Source: Sphingomonas sp. Ant H11
GTDB taxonomy: Bacteria > Pseudomonadota > Alphaproteobacteria > Sphingomonadales > Sphingomonadaceae
NCBI RefSeq assembly: GCF_000797515.1
Contig: NZ_JSBN01000063.1
Coordinates: 1 to 64,000 of the forward strand
Direction: 5' to 3'
Length of the DNA stretch: 64,000 nt
The notes beneath the pieces are model-generated. The model had not been told where the DNA came from, searched no databases, and saw only the letters and a list, made by a program, of their open reading frames with translations. Position 1 is the stretch's first letter; each line of letters begins with the position of its first letter. Shown here piece after piece: positions 49,757 to 58,965 of the stretch. The position numbers were made by a program, and so were the translations under genes.

Positions 49757-50536
49757 TCAGACCGATAGCGTCCGCGCGCGTTCGCTCAGGCGTTCGACCG
49801 CCGCCGCATGGATGCCGGGCGCGGTCGCCAGCACGCCGAACGCTTGCGCGCGCGGCGTGTTGAAGGCAAGCGGCGCGCCAAAGGCATCGGTAACCGTTGC
49901 CCCCGCTTCCGCCGCGATCAGCGCGGCGGCGGCGACGTCCCATTCATAGCCCCAGCGCAGTGTCGCCACGAGATCGGCCTCATCCGCTGCCACCATCGCG
50001 ATGCGCAACGCGATCGAATTGGGCTTCGCCACCGCGACCAGATCGCGGTCGGCCTTGGGCAGGCCATCGCTTGGCACGCGCGATCCGCTGAACACGCGCC
50101 GGTCGCCGACATGGATCGCAGCGCCATTGCGCGTCGCCCCGTGCCCCAAGACCGCCTGCCACACGTCATTGCGGGCAGGCGCATCCAAAATGCCGATCGT
50201 CACCCGGCCGTGCTCGACCAGCGCCACCGACACCGCCCAGCCGTCCCGCCCACGAATAAAGTCCCGAGTGCCATCGATCGGATCGACCACCCACACCCGC
50301 CCGCAGGCGAGACGGTCGGCATTGTCGGCGGTTTCCTCGGACAGCCATCCGGCGTCGGGCAACAACGCGGACAACCGCGCGTGGAGCAATGCGTTGACGT
50401 CGAGATCGACCTGGCTGACCGGGTCGTTCGGCCCCTTCTCCCAGCGGTGAAAATCGGTGCGCCAATGCCGCAGCGCCAGCGCCCCCGCCTCCTCGGCGAT
50501 CGCTGCCACTGCGTCGGCCAGGCCCGCATCAGCCAC
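49757..50536 (-). CDS. inositol monophosphatase/CysQ-like phosphatase
   Basis: 259 residues of the lithium-sensitive phosphatase fold. Metal-binding motifs: SEET (about residue 67), WVVDPIDGTRDF (about 82-93) and EWDVAAAALIAAEAGA (about 200). It removes a phosphate from inositol phosphate, PAP or a related substrate; sequence alone does not settle which. It starts at a GTG that overlaps the end of pmbA, so the two genes are coupled. Confidence 0.88.
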   Translation of the reverse strand: MADAGLADAVAAIAEEAGALALRHWRTDFHRWEKGPNDPVSQVDLDVNALLHARLSALLPDAGWLSEETADNADRLACGRVWVVDPIDGTRDFIRGRDGWAVSVALVEHGRVTIGILDAPARNDVWQAVLGHGATRNGAAIHVGDRRVFSGSRVPSDGLPKADRDLVAVAKPNSIALRIAMVAADEADLVATLRWGYEWDVAAAALIAAEAGATVTDAFGAPLAFNTPRAQAFGVLATAPGIHAAAVERLSERARTLSV

Positions 50537-51887
50537 TCGCCACCGTCATCCCCTCGATCCTGAGCGTCGGCACATTGGTACCATAGCGGAATTCCAGGTC
50601 GTTCGCGGGCGCAGGTTAAGGAACATATCCTTCAAATTGCCGGCAATGGTGAACTCGGCAACCGGCCCGGTAATCTCCCCCCGCTCGATCCGGAATCCCG
50701 CTGCCCCTCGGCTGTAATCACCGGTAACGCCGTTAACGCCCATGCCGATCAGCTCGGTGACGAACACGCCGTCGGTGATGTCGGCGATCAAGGTTTCCGG
50801 CGGGACATGTCCCGCCGCCATATGCAAATTGCTGGTCGAAACCCCGGGCGCGCCGCTCACGCCGCGCGCGGCATGGCCGGTCGGCTCGAGCCCCAATTGC
50901 CGCGCAGATGCGCTGTCGAGCAGCCAGCGTTCAAGCATCCCCGCCTCAATGATCGCGGTCGGCGACACCGGCAGCCCCTCGCCATCGAACGGGCGCGAGC
51001 GCAGGCCATGCGGGCGGTGCGGATCGTCGAGCACGGTCACGCCGCTCGCAAACACCTGCGTGCCGAGCGCCTCCAGCAGGAAGCTGGTCTTGCGCGTAAT
51101 CGCCTGCCCCGAAATCGCCCCGGTCAGATGCCCGAGCAGGCTGGAGCCCACACGCGGATCGAACACCACCGTCATCGGCCCGCTGGCAAGCCGTCCGGGA
51201 TTGACGCGGGCGACCGCGCGCTCGCCCGCGCGCGTGCCGATCACCTCGGGCGCTTCCAGCGCGCGCAAGTGGCGCGCCGAGCTATAGGCATAGTCGCGCA
51301 CCATCGCCCCGCCCTCGCCCGCCAGTACGCTGGCCGACAGGCCATAACCGGTCGCGGCATAAGCGGCGGCAAAGCCGTGGCTGGTGGCGAGCGCCCAGAT
51401 CGAGCGCGAGGCGCTGGCAGAGCCGCCCTCGCTATTGGTGACGCCCGCCACTGCCCGCGCGGCATCTTCTGCGGCCAGCGCCGCATCGCGCAGCCCCTCG
51501 GGGCTGGGCTCGCTGCCACCCTGCGCCAAATCGTCGATATCGAGCAACGGGGGGGGTGCCGTGCATCAGCCGCTCGGCCGGGGCGAGACCGGCCCAGGCA
51601 TCCTCGGGTGCCTCGCGCGCCATCGCGATCGCGCGGTCGACCAAAGCGGCAAGGGCACCGTCCGACAGATCGGAGGTGGACACGCTCGCCGAACGCTTGC
51701 CGACGAACACGCGCAGGCCAAGCTCGGCGCTTTCCGAACGGCCGACATCCTCCAGCGCGCCCAGCCGCACCGAAATGTCGAGCGCGGTGTCGGCGGCATA
51801 CACCGCATCGGCGGCATCGGCCCCGGCAGCGCGCGCGCGGGAGACGATAGCGGCGGCGCGATCGCGCCCTTGGTCTGGTGTCAACAT
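50529..51887 (-). CDS. pmbA: TldD/PmbA family metallopeptidase subunit (two frameshifts)
   Basis: About 450 residues resembling PmbA/TldE, the partner of TldD in peptide maturation and degradation. The N-terminus is MLTPDQGRDRAAAIVSRARA with LRVFVGKRSASVSTSDL. The C-terminal part has GDYSRGAAGFRIERGEI and EFTIAGNLKDMFLNL. No HExxxH is present, as expected for the non-catalytic member. The frame breaks at an eight-G run (51548-51555) and again near 50,605. The second break, once corrected, gives a natural end at 50529 (RIEGMTVASG). It overlaps the phosphatase start and is downstream of ubiA. Confidence 0.85.
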
Positions 51888-51939
51888 GCCTTTGGACTTA
51901 GGAGCGGCAACACGCCCGCGCAACCACGCGCGACCTCGA

Positions 51940-52857
51940 TCAATAGGGCCAGGGCGTGCCCACCACCACACAGGCGAGAAACATCAGCAACCCGGCAAAG
52001 CGGTTGGAGCGGAAGCGGTGCAGCGCCCCCGCACCATCATCCGGCGACAGGGTCGCGACTTGCCAGGCGAAATGCCCCGCCACCGGCAGCAATGCGACCA
52101 GCGCCAGCCAATCGGGCCGCAACACCCAGATCGCCCCCGCCCACAGCACCAGCGCCGCCAGATAGAACAGGCCGACGCCCAACCGCACCCGCGCGCCCAT
52201 CCGCAGCGCCGAGGAGCGCACCCCGATCAGCGCATCATCCTCACGGTCCTGCAGCGCGTAGATCGTGTCATAGCCGACCACCCAGCAAATCGACCCGGCA
52301 TAGAGCAGCAGGCCGGGCGCGGTGAGCGCGCCCATGATGTCGCTCCACCCGACCAATGCCGCCCAGGAAAAGACGAGGCCCAACCACACTTGCGGCCACC
52401 AGGTAATGCGCTTCATGAAGGGATAGGCAGCGACCGGGGCAAGGCTCAGCAGCGCGACCACGCCCGCATACAGGGTGAGTTGCAGCAGCACGAGCAACCC
52501 GAGCAGGCACAGCACCGCCAGCCACACCCATGCCGCCTTCAACGAGACCGCCCCGCTCGCCAAAGGTCGTGCGGCAGTGCGCGCCACTTGCCGGTCGAGA
52601 TCGCGGTCGACAATGTCGTTATACACGCAGCCCGCGCCGCGCATGGCGATGCTGCCGAGCAGCAGCCACAGGATCAAATCCCAGCGCGACACCGCCCCGC
52701 CTGCCAGCGCGACGCCCCACGCCCCCCGGCCAGAACAATAGCCACCACCCGATCGTCGATCGAATCGCGCCAGCAGCGCAAACGGGCGCACCGCAGCGGG
52801 CAACAGGCCGACAAGGCCGCGATGTTCGGTATCGGGGGTAAGATCGGCAGCAGTCAT
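51940..52857 (-). CDS. ubiA: 4-hydroxybenzoate polyprenyltransferase UbiA (two compensating frameshifts)
   Basis: About 305 residues with eight or nine membrane helices. The first Asp-rich motif is NDIVDRDLD and the second is DREDD after YDTIYALQ, both needed for Mg-diphosphate binding. It prenylates 4-hydroxybenzoate in ubiquinone synthesis. Between about 52,724 and 52,750 the frame leaves and returns. The expected IGWWLLFWPGAWGVALAGG-type text is recovered with one base added and one removed. It is followed by pmbA on the same strand. Confidence 0.88.
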   Translation of the reverse strand: MTAADLTPDTEHRGLVGLLPAAVRPFALLARFDRRSGGGYCSGRGAWGVALAGGAVSRWDLILWLLLGSIAMRGAGCVYNDIVDRDLDRQVARTAARPLASGAVSLKAAWVWLAVLCLLGLLVLLQLTLYAGVVALLSLAPVAAYPFMKRITWWPQVWLGLVFSWAALVGWSDIMGALTAPGLLLYAGSICWVVGYDTIYALQDREDDALIGVRSSALRMGARVRLGVGLFYLAALVLWAGAIWVLRPDWLALVALLPVAGHFAWQVATLSPDDGAGALHRFRSNRFAGLLMFLACVVVGTPWPY

Positions 52858-52986
52858 GCGCGCTCCATGCACCAGCCAGCGGCCGCGCAACAGCCCCGGC
52901 GCGCATAGCCTCGACTTCGCCACGCTCCGCGCCGATAGCGGTGCCAAGACCCGAATAAGGGCGCAGTTTTCCCAAAGGCGGGCAGC

Positions 52987-53145
52987 GTGATCCATCTCTC
53001 CGTCGCGATCGGGCGGTTCTTCGAGGCGTTGCTGTGGGCGGTGGCGCGCGGCGTCGGCGTAATGGCGGGATGGGCGCTGCTGGGGGTGGTCGGACTTGCC
53101 CTGTTCGCCGTGGCGCTGCGGGCGCTGTGGCAGGGACGCAAGTGA
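52987..53145 (+). CDS. small predicted membrane protein
   Basis: A 52-residue frame starting at a GTG preceded by GGCGGGCA. It has a short amphipathic start (MIHLSVAIGRFFEALLWAVA), one strongly hydrophobic segment (GWALLGVVGLALFAVALRALW) and a basic end (QGRK). It lies in the divergent gap between ubiA and rsmE. The composition suits a single-pass membrane protein, but the frame is short and the evidence is only compositional. Confidence 0.45.
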   Translation: MIHLSVAIGRFFEALLWAVARGVGVMAGWALLGVVGLALFAVALRALWQGRK

Positions 53146-53192
53146 ACGCCGCCGATTTGCCAGGCCCCACGCCCCTGCTCTAAGGCGCAGCG

Positions 53193-53933
53193 ATGCCCGC
53201 CACCCCCGCCTGGCCCCCGCAATCGACCCCGCGGCTGTTCGTCGAGACACCGCTCGGCCTCGGCCCGCTACGCGTCGATGGCCCGCAAGCACACTATCTG
53301 GTCAGCGTGATGCGGATGAAAGCGGGCGATCCGGTCAAGCTGTTCGACGGCACATCGGGCGAATGGCTGGGCGTCGCCGCCAGTGTCGGCAAGCGCGACC
53401 TCATGCTCGACGTCACCCAAAAGCTGCGCGAGGCCGAGACGGTGCCCGACCTGTGGCTGTGCGCCGCCCCGATCAAGAAAGGTCGGATCGACTGGGTCGC
53501 CGAGAAAGCGTGCGAGCTTGGCGTCGCGCGCCTCGTGCCGGTGCTGACCCGCCGCACGATCGTCGACCGATTGAATGGCGAGCGGCTGCGCGCGCATATG
53601 ATCGAGGCGGCCGAACAATGCGGTCGCACGGCGGTGCCCGAACTGACCGAGCCAGTGAAGCTGTCCGCCCTGCTGCGCGACTGGCCCGCAGACCGCGCGC
53701 TGTTCTTCGCCGACGAAACTGGCGGTGCGCCCGCTTTGGCAGCAATGCGCGCGGCAAGTGGTGCGGCAGCGATCCTGATCGGTCCTGAAGGCGGCTTCGA
53801 CGATGACGAACGCGCCGCGATCCGAGCCGTGCCAAGTGCTGTCGCCATCGGCCTGGGCCCGCGCATTCTGCGCGCGGACACGGCAGCGGCGGCGGCGGTC
53901 GCGCTGTGGATGGCCGCGCGCGGCGATTGGTGA
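53193..53933 (+). CDS. rsmE: 16S rRNA (uracil-1498-N3)-methyltransferase RsmE
   Basis: 246 residues. The N-terminal PUA-like part includes HYLVSVMRMKAGDPVKLFDG. The C-terminal SPOUT methyltransferase knot has WVAEKACELGVARLVPVLT, EAAEQCGRTAVP, ILIGPEGGF and LGPRILRADTA. It methylates U1498 of 16S rRNA. It is intact and precedes gshA, an order common in alphaproteobacteria. Confidence 0.95.
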   Translation: MPATPAWPPQSTPRLFVETPLGLGPLRVDGPQAHYLVSVMRMKAGDPVKLFDGTSGEWLGVAASVGKRDLMLDVTQKLREAETVPDLWLCAAPIKKGRIDWVAEKACELGVARLVPVLTRRTIVDRLNGERLRAHMIEAAEQCGRTAVPELTEPVKLSALLRDWPADRALFFADETGGAPALAAMRAASGAAAILIGPEGGFDDDERAAIRAVPSAVAIGLGPRILRADTAAAAAVALWMAARGDW

Positions 53934-53996
53934 GGCGCATCGGTAGCTAAACGAAACGCGCTGGCGGGCGGCCTCAGGCGGCGCTAAGGCGCGATC

Positions 53997-55370
53997 ATGA
54001 CCACGCGCCCCGAAACCAAAAAGAGCTCTCCCGTGATCGAATCGCGCGACCAGCTCGTCGCCAGCTTCGCGCGGGGCGAGAAGGCTCCCGATCGCTGGCG
54101 GATTGGCACCGAGCATGAGAAGTTCGTCTATGCCGATAGCGATCATCACGCGCCGAGCTACACCGAAAAGGGCGGCATTCGGGATTTGCTGGACGCGTTG
54201 ACCGCATTCGGTTGGGAACCCGTGCTGGAAGGCGGCAACGTCATCGCGCTGAACGGCACCGACGGATCGATCAGCCTCGAACCGGCCGGCCAGTTCGAAC
54301 TGTCGGGTGCCCCGCTCGAAAATCTGCACCAGACCTGCGCCGAGACCGGGCGGCATCTGCAGCAGATCAAGACGATCGGCGACAAATTCGGCATCGGTTT
54401 CCTCGGCCTCGGCATGTGGCCCGACAAGACCCGCGCCGAGCTGCCGATCATGCCCAAGGGCCGCTATGCGATCATGCTGCGCCACATGCCGCGCGTCGGC
54501 AGCATGGGCCTCGACATGATGCTGCGCACCTGCACGATCCAGGTGAACCTCGATTACAGTTCCGAAGCCGACATGGTGCAGAAGTTCCGCGTCGGGTTGG
54601 CGCTGCAACCGCTCGCCACCGCCTTGTTCGCCAATTCGCCCTTCACCGAGGGCAAACCCAACGGGATGCTGTCGTACCGCAGCCACATCTGGTCCGACAC
54701 CGATCCCGCGCGCACCGGCATGTTGCCGTTCGTGTTCGAGGACGGTTTTGGATATGATCGCTACACCGAATACGCGCTCGATGTGCCGATGTACTTCGTC
54801 TATCGCGACGGTCGCTATCTCGATGCTGCGGGCCTGTCCTTCCGCGATTTCCTGAAGGGCGAATTGTCGGTCCTGCCCGGCGAGAAGCCGACGCTCGACG
54901 ACTGGAATGACCACCTCTCCACCGCCTTCCCCGAAGTGCGGCTGAAGACCTTTCTCGAAATGCGCGGGGCCGATGGCGGCCCGTGGGGGCGGATTTGCGC
55001 ACTGCCTGCTCTGTGGGTCGGCCTGCTCTACGATCAGGGTGCGCTCGATGCGGCGTGGGATGTGGTCAAGCACTGGACGATCGAGGAACGCCAGGCGCTG
55101 CGCGATGCAGTGCCCAAGCTCGGGCTCGACGCACCGATCGCAGGCGGGCGCACCTTGCGCGCGATCGCGGGTGAAGTGATCGACATCGCCAGCGCCGGCC
55201 TCACCGCGCGGGGCCGCATCGATTCGAGCGGCAGCAACGAAACCGGGTTCCTCGATCCGCTGCGCGAGATCGTGCGCAGCGGCAAGGTGCCCGCCGAATT
55301 GCTGCTGGAGAAATATCACGGCGTGTGGAACGGCGACGTGTCGAAAGTGTATGACGAGCTGCGGTTCTAG
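53997..55370 (+). CDS. gshA: glutamate-cysteine ligase
   Basis: 457 residues of the plant/alphaproteobacterial glutamate-cysteine ligase type. It includes RIGTEHEKFVY near the N-terminus, LEPAGQFELSGAP and RYAIMLRHMPRVGSMG. It makes gamma-glutamylcysteine from glutamate, cysteine and ATP, the first step of glutathione synthesis. It is intact. The stop overlaps the 3' end of the convergent MarR gene by four bases. Confidence 0.94.
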   Translation: MTTRPETKKSSPVIESRDQLVASFARGEKAPDRWRIGTEHEKFVYADSDHHAPSYTEKGGIRDLLDALTAFGWEPVLEGGNVIALNGTDGSISLEPAGQFELSGAPLENLHQTCAETGRHLQQIKTIGDKFGIGFLGLGMWPDKTRAELPIMPKGRYAIMLRHMPRVGSMGLDMMLRTCTIQVNLDYSSEADMVQKFRVGLALQPLATALFANSPFTEGKPNGMLSYRSHIWSDTDPARTGMLPFVFEDGFGYDRYTEYALDVPMYFVYRDGRYLDAAGLSFRDFLKGELSVLPGEKPTLDDWNDHLSTAFPEVRLKTFLEMRGADGGPWGRICALPALWVGLLYDQGALDAAWDVVKHWTIEERQALRDAVPKLGLDAPIAGGRTLRAIAGEVIDIASAGLTARGRIDSSGSNETGFLDPLREIVRSGKVPAELLLEKYHGVWNGDVSKVYDELRF

Positions 55371-55841
55371 CCGCGCTCTGCTTCGCTTCCTGCCTGCGCG
55401 GCGTGGGCAAGCGACTCCACGAACTTCGCATTCAAGCGGCCAAGGTCGGCCAAATCATCCTCACTCCAGGCGGCGAGCGCGCGCGCCAGCAAGCGCTGCC
55501 GCGCCGCCGCAACCGAGCGCGCCAGCGCCTCGCCCGCGGGAGCGAGCGTGACCATCCGGATTCGCCGGTCCGTTTCGCCGGGATCTTGCGATAAGGCCCA
55601 ATTGTTCGAGCTTCGCAATCTGGCGGCTAACCGTCGTCGAGTCCCGCCCCACCTGATCGGCCAGCGCCGCCACGCTCAGCGTGCCCCGCGTGGCGATCCC
55701 CACCAACAGCGGCACCAGCGCGCGGTCGAGCACCACACCCGCCTCTTTCAGCAACAGGTCCACGCGCTGCGGGCTGCTGAAAAACCCCAGCAGATCAACG
55801 AGCGCGCGAGCGACGGTATCGATACTAGCTGTATTATACAC
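55367..55841 (-). CDS. MarR family transcriptional regulator (one frameshift)
   Basis: About 157 residues with a winged helix: RGTLSVAALADQVGRDSTTVSRQIAKLEQLGLIAR, then the wing DRRIRMVTLAPAGEAL. The frame changes near 55,590 between helix and wing; after one correction it is continuous. It starts at a GTG with GAGG six bases upstream. A small palindrome overlaps this start, and an FMN-reductase gene diverges 37 bases away. It probably represses itself and that gene in response to a small aromatic or redox-active compound. Confidence 0.82.
55830..55840. promoter_or_regulatory. candidate MarR operator TGTAT-T-ATACA
   Basis: A perfect 5-bp inverted repeat around one base, overlapping the GTG start of the MarR gene and close to the start of the divergent FMN-reductase gene. 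MarR proteins usually bind palindromes in such gaps. The assignment is by position only. Confidence 0.45.
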
Positions 55842-55878
55842 TCTTTACCTCAAGCCTCCAAAGTGGCATAAAGGCTGC

Positions 55879-56454
55879 ATGATACACGCATCCCCCACGC
55901 TCGTCATCGCCGGCAGTGTAAGACCCCGCCGGATCTCCCCGCAGATTGCGCAATGGATCGCCACGCTGGGCCGGTCGCAAAAACGACGACACCTTCGAAG
56001 TCGTCGATTTGCGCGATTGGCCGTTGCCGATGGATGATGAGGCGGAAATGCCGCAGCGCGCCAGCTACGCCTCGGCATTGACCCTCGAATGGAGCCGGAA
56101 GATCGCCAGCGCGGCTGCGTTTATCTTCGTCACACCGCAATATAATTGGGGTTATCCGGCAGCTCTAAAAAAAACGCGATCGACCACCTCTACCGCGAAT
56201 GGGCCGACAAGCCGGTCATGATCGTATCTTATGGCGGGCATGGCGGGGGCAAGGCTGCGGCGCAGTTGCAGGAGGTGTGCGAAGGGATCGGGATGCGGCC
56301 GATCGCTGCGCGGCCCGCGCTGCGCCTGTCACGGACGCAGATCGAGGCCAATTCGGGCGAGATCGACCCTGCGGAGGCGTTCGCCGGACATATTGAGGAC
56401 GTGCGCGCGGCACTGGCCGAACTGTCCCGCGCGCGCACTGCGAACACCCAGTAG
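55879..56454 (+). CDS. NADPH-dependent FMN reductase (two compensating frameshifts)
   Basis: About 191 residues of the flavodoxin-like FMN reductase family. It starts MIHASPTLVIAGSVRPRR (FMN-phosphate loop) and has FIFVTPQYNWGYPAALK, then PVMIVSYGGHGGGKAAAQL. It reduces FMN, quinones or azo compounds with NADPH. The frame breaks at a five-A run (55979-55983) and at an eight-A run (56167-56174); the two changes cancel. It is divergent from the MarR regulator. Confidence 0.83.
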
Positions 56455-56588
56455 ACGACCGCATAAAGAGGAACGACCGGCGTTAGTCACCGTGATGGAA
56501 TAGCCTCACGCAACGATGATTATTTCTGTCAAAATGTCACATCAACGCGGTATGATCGTCCTTGGTGTTACACCTTGGGGGAACGAAC

Positions 56589-57008
56589 ATGGTCGATCAT
56601 CCGGAACGGATTACCGAGCACTTTGAAGCGGCCTGGAACGCGCATGACATGGTCGCGTTTGGCGCGCTCTTCCATGCGGATGCCACCTTCGTGAACCGCT
56701 ATGCGATGTATTGGCGCGGGATCGACCAAATCGTCGCCGGACACCGCTTCATCCATGAGACGATTTACAGCGACTCGGTATTACGGGTTGATCCGGCGGA
56801 TGTGGATTGGGTCGGGGAGGACGCGGCCATCCTGCATTTCTGGACTCGGCTCACCGCTGGGGCCGCGCATCCTGCTGGCCCCCATGTCGCCGACACGCTG
56901 ATCCTCGCGATCGCCACGCGCCGCGATGGCGACTGGCGCATCCAGGCAGCCGAAAATGTCACCCTCGCCGATCCGACGACCGGCAAGGAGACTTTGCGCG
57001 CGGACTGA
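56589..57008 (+). CDS. SnoaL-like (NTF2-fold) protein of the SgcJ/EcaC type
   Basis: 139 residues. The ATG at 56589 has GGGGGAA upstream. The features are those of the SgcJ/EcaC NTF2-like family: HFEAAWNAHDMVAFGALFHADATFVN, WRGIDQIVAGH and VADTLILAIATRRDGDWRI. Such proteins can be small-molecule-binding or enzymatic; no function can be given. It is followed by a good terminator. Confidence 0.8.
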   Translation: MVDHPERITEHFEAAWNAHDMVAFGALFHADATFVNRYAMYWRGIDQIVAGHRFIHETIYSDSVLRVDPADVDWVGEDAAILHFWTRLTAGAAHPAGPHVADTLILAIATRRDGDWRIQAAENVTLADPTTGKETLRAD

Positions 57009-57042
57009 CTTTCCGAGGCGTATTGTGCTTTTTGAATGGTTT

Positions 57043-57078
57043 AGCCCGGCTTTCCGGCGGGAAAAGCCGGGCCTTTTT
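57043..57078 (+). terminator. intrinsic terminator after SnoaL-like gene
   Basis: AGCCCGGCTTTCC and GGGAAAAGCCGGGC form a GC-rich hairpin followed by CTTTTTCTC. It lies 35 bases after the stop codon. Confidence 0.85.
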
Positions 57079-57162
57079 CTCATCCAAAAATACCACTTCA
57101 CAAAAGTGCCTCATAAGTGTCATCATTCTGTAACCGAATGACTCGGTGAGAGGATGAATCCC

Positions 57163-57522
57163 ATGACCAAAATGATCGCTTTGAGCTTGCTTGTCCTGGC
57201 GCCGCTGTCGGCACCGGCAGTGGCGAACCCCACGGCAGCGACACCGTCAACGCAGACTGCTGCCCAAAATGCAGATGCCATCTCGGCGCTGGAGACACGG
57301 GTTCGGCTCAACCCGGATGATGGCGGACGCCATATCGAACTGGCCGCCGCGTATTTGCGCAGTGGACGCACGGCTGAAGCACTGGTCGCCTTCCGTCGCG
57401 CCCGCGCGCTTGACAATGAAATGCTGGAAACGCCGACGGGCGACGCGATCTGGTCGCATCAGATTGCCGACAGCGTGCTTGCCCGCGCGGCCGCGCGCCC
57501 GGTGCAGCTCTCTTCCCGCTGA
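57163..57522 (+). CDS. small exported TPR protein
   Basis: 119 residues with a signal peptide (MTKMIALSLLVLAPLSAPAVA). One TPR-like pair follows (ALETRVRLNPDDGGRHIELAAAYLRSGRTAEALVAFRRARAL). I prefer the ATG at 57163, which has GAGAGG nine bases upstream; an ATG three codons earlier abuts that site. The function is unknown; it is probably periplasmic. Confidence 0.75.
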   Translation: MTKMIALSLLVLAPLSAPAVANPTAATPSTQTAAQNADAISALETRVRLNPDDGGRHIELAAAYLRSGRTAEALVAFRRARALDNEMLETPTGDAIWSHQIADSVLARAAARPVQLSSR

Positions 57523-57544
57523 TAGCCTGAACACTGCGGACCCT

Positions 57545-57566
57545 CGGGGCATCCTCGGATGCCCCG
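57545..57566. terminator. hairpin between convergent genes
   Basis: CGGGGCATC and GATGCCCCG form a 9-bp perfect stem with a CTCG tetraloop between two convergent genes. It has no T-run but is well placed as a bidirectional terminator. Confidence 0.65.
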
Positions 57567-57579
57567 AAACCGCGCGGCG

Positions 57580-58896
57580 CTAGACCCGGACGGTGCGCTT
57601 GCCGCCAACCCAGGCGAAGAAACGCGGCACCAGCCCGTTGCGCTCGATCCATTCCGAATAATCGCGATACGTCGGGTCCATCCCGAGATGCCGCTCCTCG
57701 GTCTTGGCACGCCAATAATAGACTCCGCTGACCACCCCCATCAGGATCGTCGCCCGCACCGCGTCGAGCCAGGAGCCCGTCGTCAGCACGGGCACGGTCG
57801 AAATCCACCAGAACAAATTCTTCGACAGATAGGCCGGGTGGCGCGAAAACGCATAAGGCCCGTGCGTCAAAATGCCGCGATGCGTCAGGTTGGAAAAGCG
57901 AAAACCAAACGCGACCGTCGCCCAGGCATAGATTGCCGTCAAACCGACCAGCACCGTACCGATCGCGACCAGCACCACCGGATGTCCGGCGAACCAGACC
58001 GACCAGCCATCGGAGCCATAGGTGCCGGGATGATAATCGAGCGGCCCGTTTTCGGCCATCAGCGTGAAGGGAGGGTAACAAATCAGCGCCGCCATCCACG
58101 CCGCCGCAAACGGGTTTGCACTGCGAATGTGCGAATCGAGTGGACGGAAGGTGAGGATATAGCCGGCCGTCGCGAACGCGCAGTCGATCACGAACATGAA
58201 GCCGATCAACCAATTGGCCAGCGCCACCGGATTGTGCAGCACCTCCGCGACATTCCCGTGGATGAACCCGGCGAACCCCGGCGGCACCACCGCCAGCATG
58301 AACGCCAGAAAAAAGGCCTTCACGCCCCAACTGCGCAAATGGTTATACAGCGCCTCACGGTCGATCGGCTCGTCGAGCCCCATCAGCCACGCGCCGAGCG
58401 CCCAAGCGCCATCCTTGGGCGCGACCAGGCGACGATCGATCCACAGCACATAGGGGATCGAACCGACCAGCAGCAGCGGTGCGGCGACGCCGAAACACGC
58501 CATCGCAAAGGGAAAGCCGCCCCATTGGTTGCTCCAGTAAAAGCGCCCGGTGCCATAGATCAGCGCGATGCCCGCCCAGGTCGCCCACAACCCCGCGAGC
58601 TTGGTCAGCGACACATCGAGCGTTTCACGCCACGGCTTCGGGGTGCTCCAGTCAATGCCGGTCGAGGCGCGACGGTGGACCTTGTCGACCAATACCGCCC
58701 ACAGCACCATCGGCAGCGCGCAGGCCGCGATATTGACGAGCGCCGCATAGGGCCCGTCCATGCCATAATAACGCGCGATCGCGACCCACAGGAACAGGCC
58801 GCCGAGACCCGCCAACCCGCAGCCAGTGCTGACCGCCGAGACCGGGCGGGGATCGGCCGCCTTGGCGGCCCGCGCGAGGGCAGTGTCATGAAACAT
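57580..58896 (-). CDS. isoprenylcysteine-methyltransferase-like membrane protein
   Basis: 438 residues with about ten hydrophobic segments. The C-terminal part has the SAM-binding signature of the ICMT/PEMT-like membrane methyltransferases: THGPYAFSRHPAYLSKNLFWW and KTEERHLG followed by YRDYSEWIERNGLVP. The long N-terminal multi-span region is not typical of short ICMT proteins. It may methylate a lipid or small hydrophobic acceptor. It is downstream of rutA but separated by about 70 bases, and a role in the Rut pathway is not evident. Confidence 0.78.
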   Translation of the reverse strand: MFHDTALARAAKAADPRPVSAVSTGCGLAGLGGLFLWVAIARYYGMDGPYAALVNIAACALPMVLWAVLVDKVHRRASTGIDWSTPKPWRETLDVSLTKLAGLWATWAGIALIYGTGRFYWSNQWGGFPFAMACFGVAAPLLLVGSIPYVLWIDRRLVAPKDGAWALGAWLMGLDEPIDREALYNHLRSWGVKAFFLAFMLAVVPPGFAGFIHGNVAEVLHNPVALANWLIGFMFVIDCAFATAGYILTFRPLDSHIRSANPFAAAWMAALICYPPFTLMAENGPLDYHPGTYGSDGWSVWFAGHPVVLVAIGTVLVGLTAIYAWATVAFGFRFSNLTHRGILTHGPYAFSRHPAYLSKNLFWWISTVPVLTTGSWLDAVRATILMGVVSGVYYWRAKTEERHLGMDPTYRDYSEWIERNGLVPRFFAWVGGKRTVRV

Positions 58897-58965
58897 CGCA
58901 GGCGGCGTAGCGCAGGAAGGGTTAGCGATGCGTAAAGGACAATCCCGGCGACTGGCGGCAGTCCG

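Noticed and set aside
53268-55319. 683-codon frame antisense to rsmE and gshA
   Set aside because: Both genes on the other strand are intact and recognisable; the antisense product shows no fold or motif.
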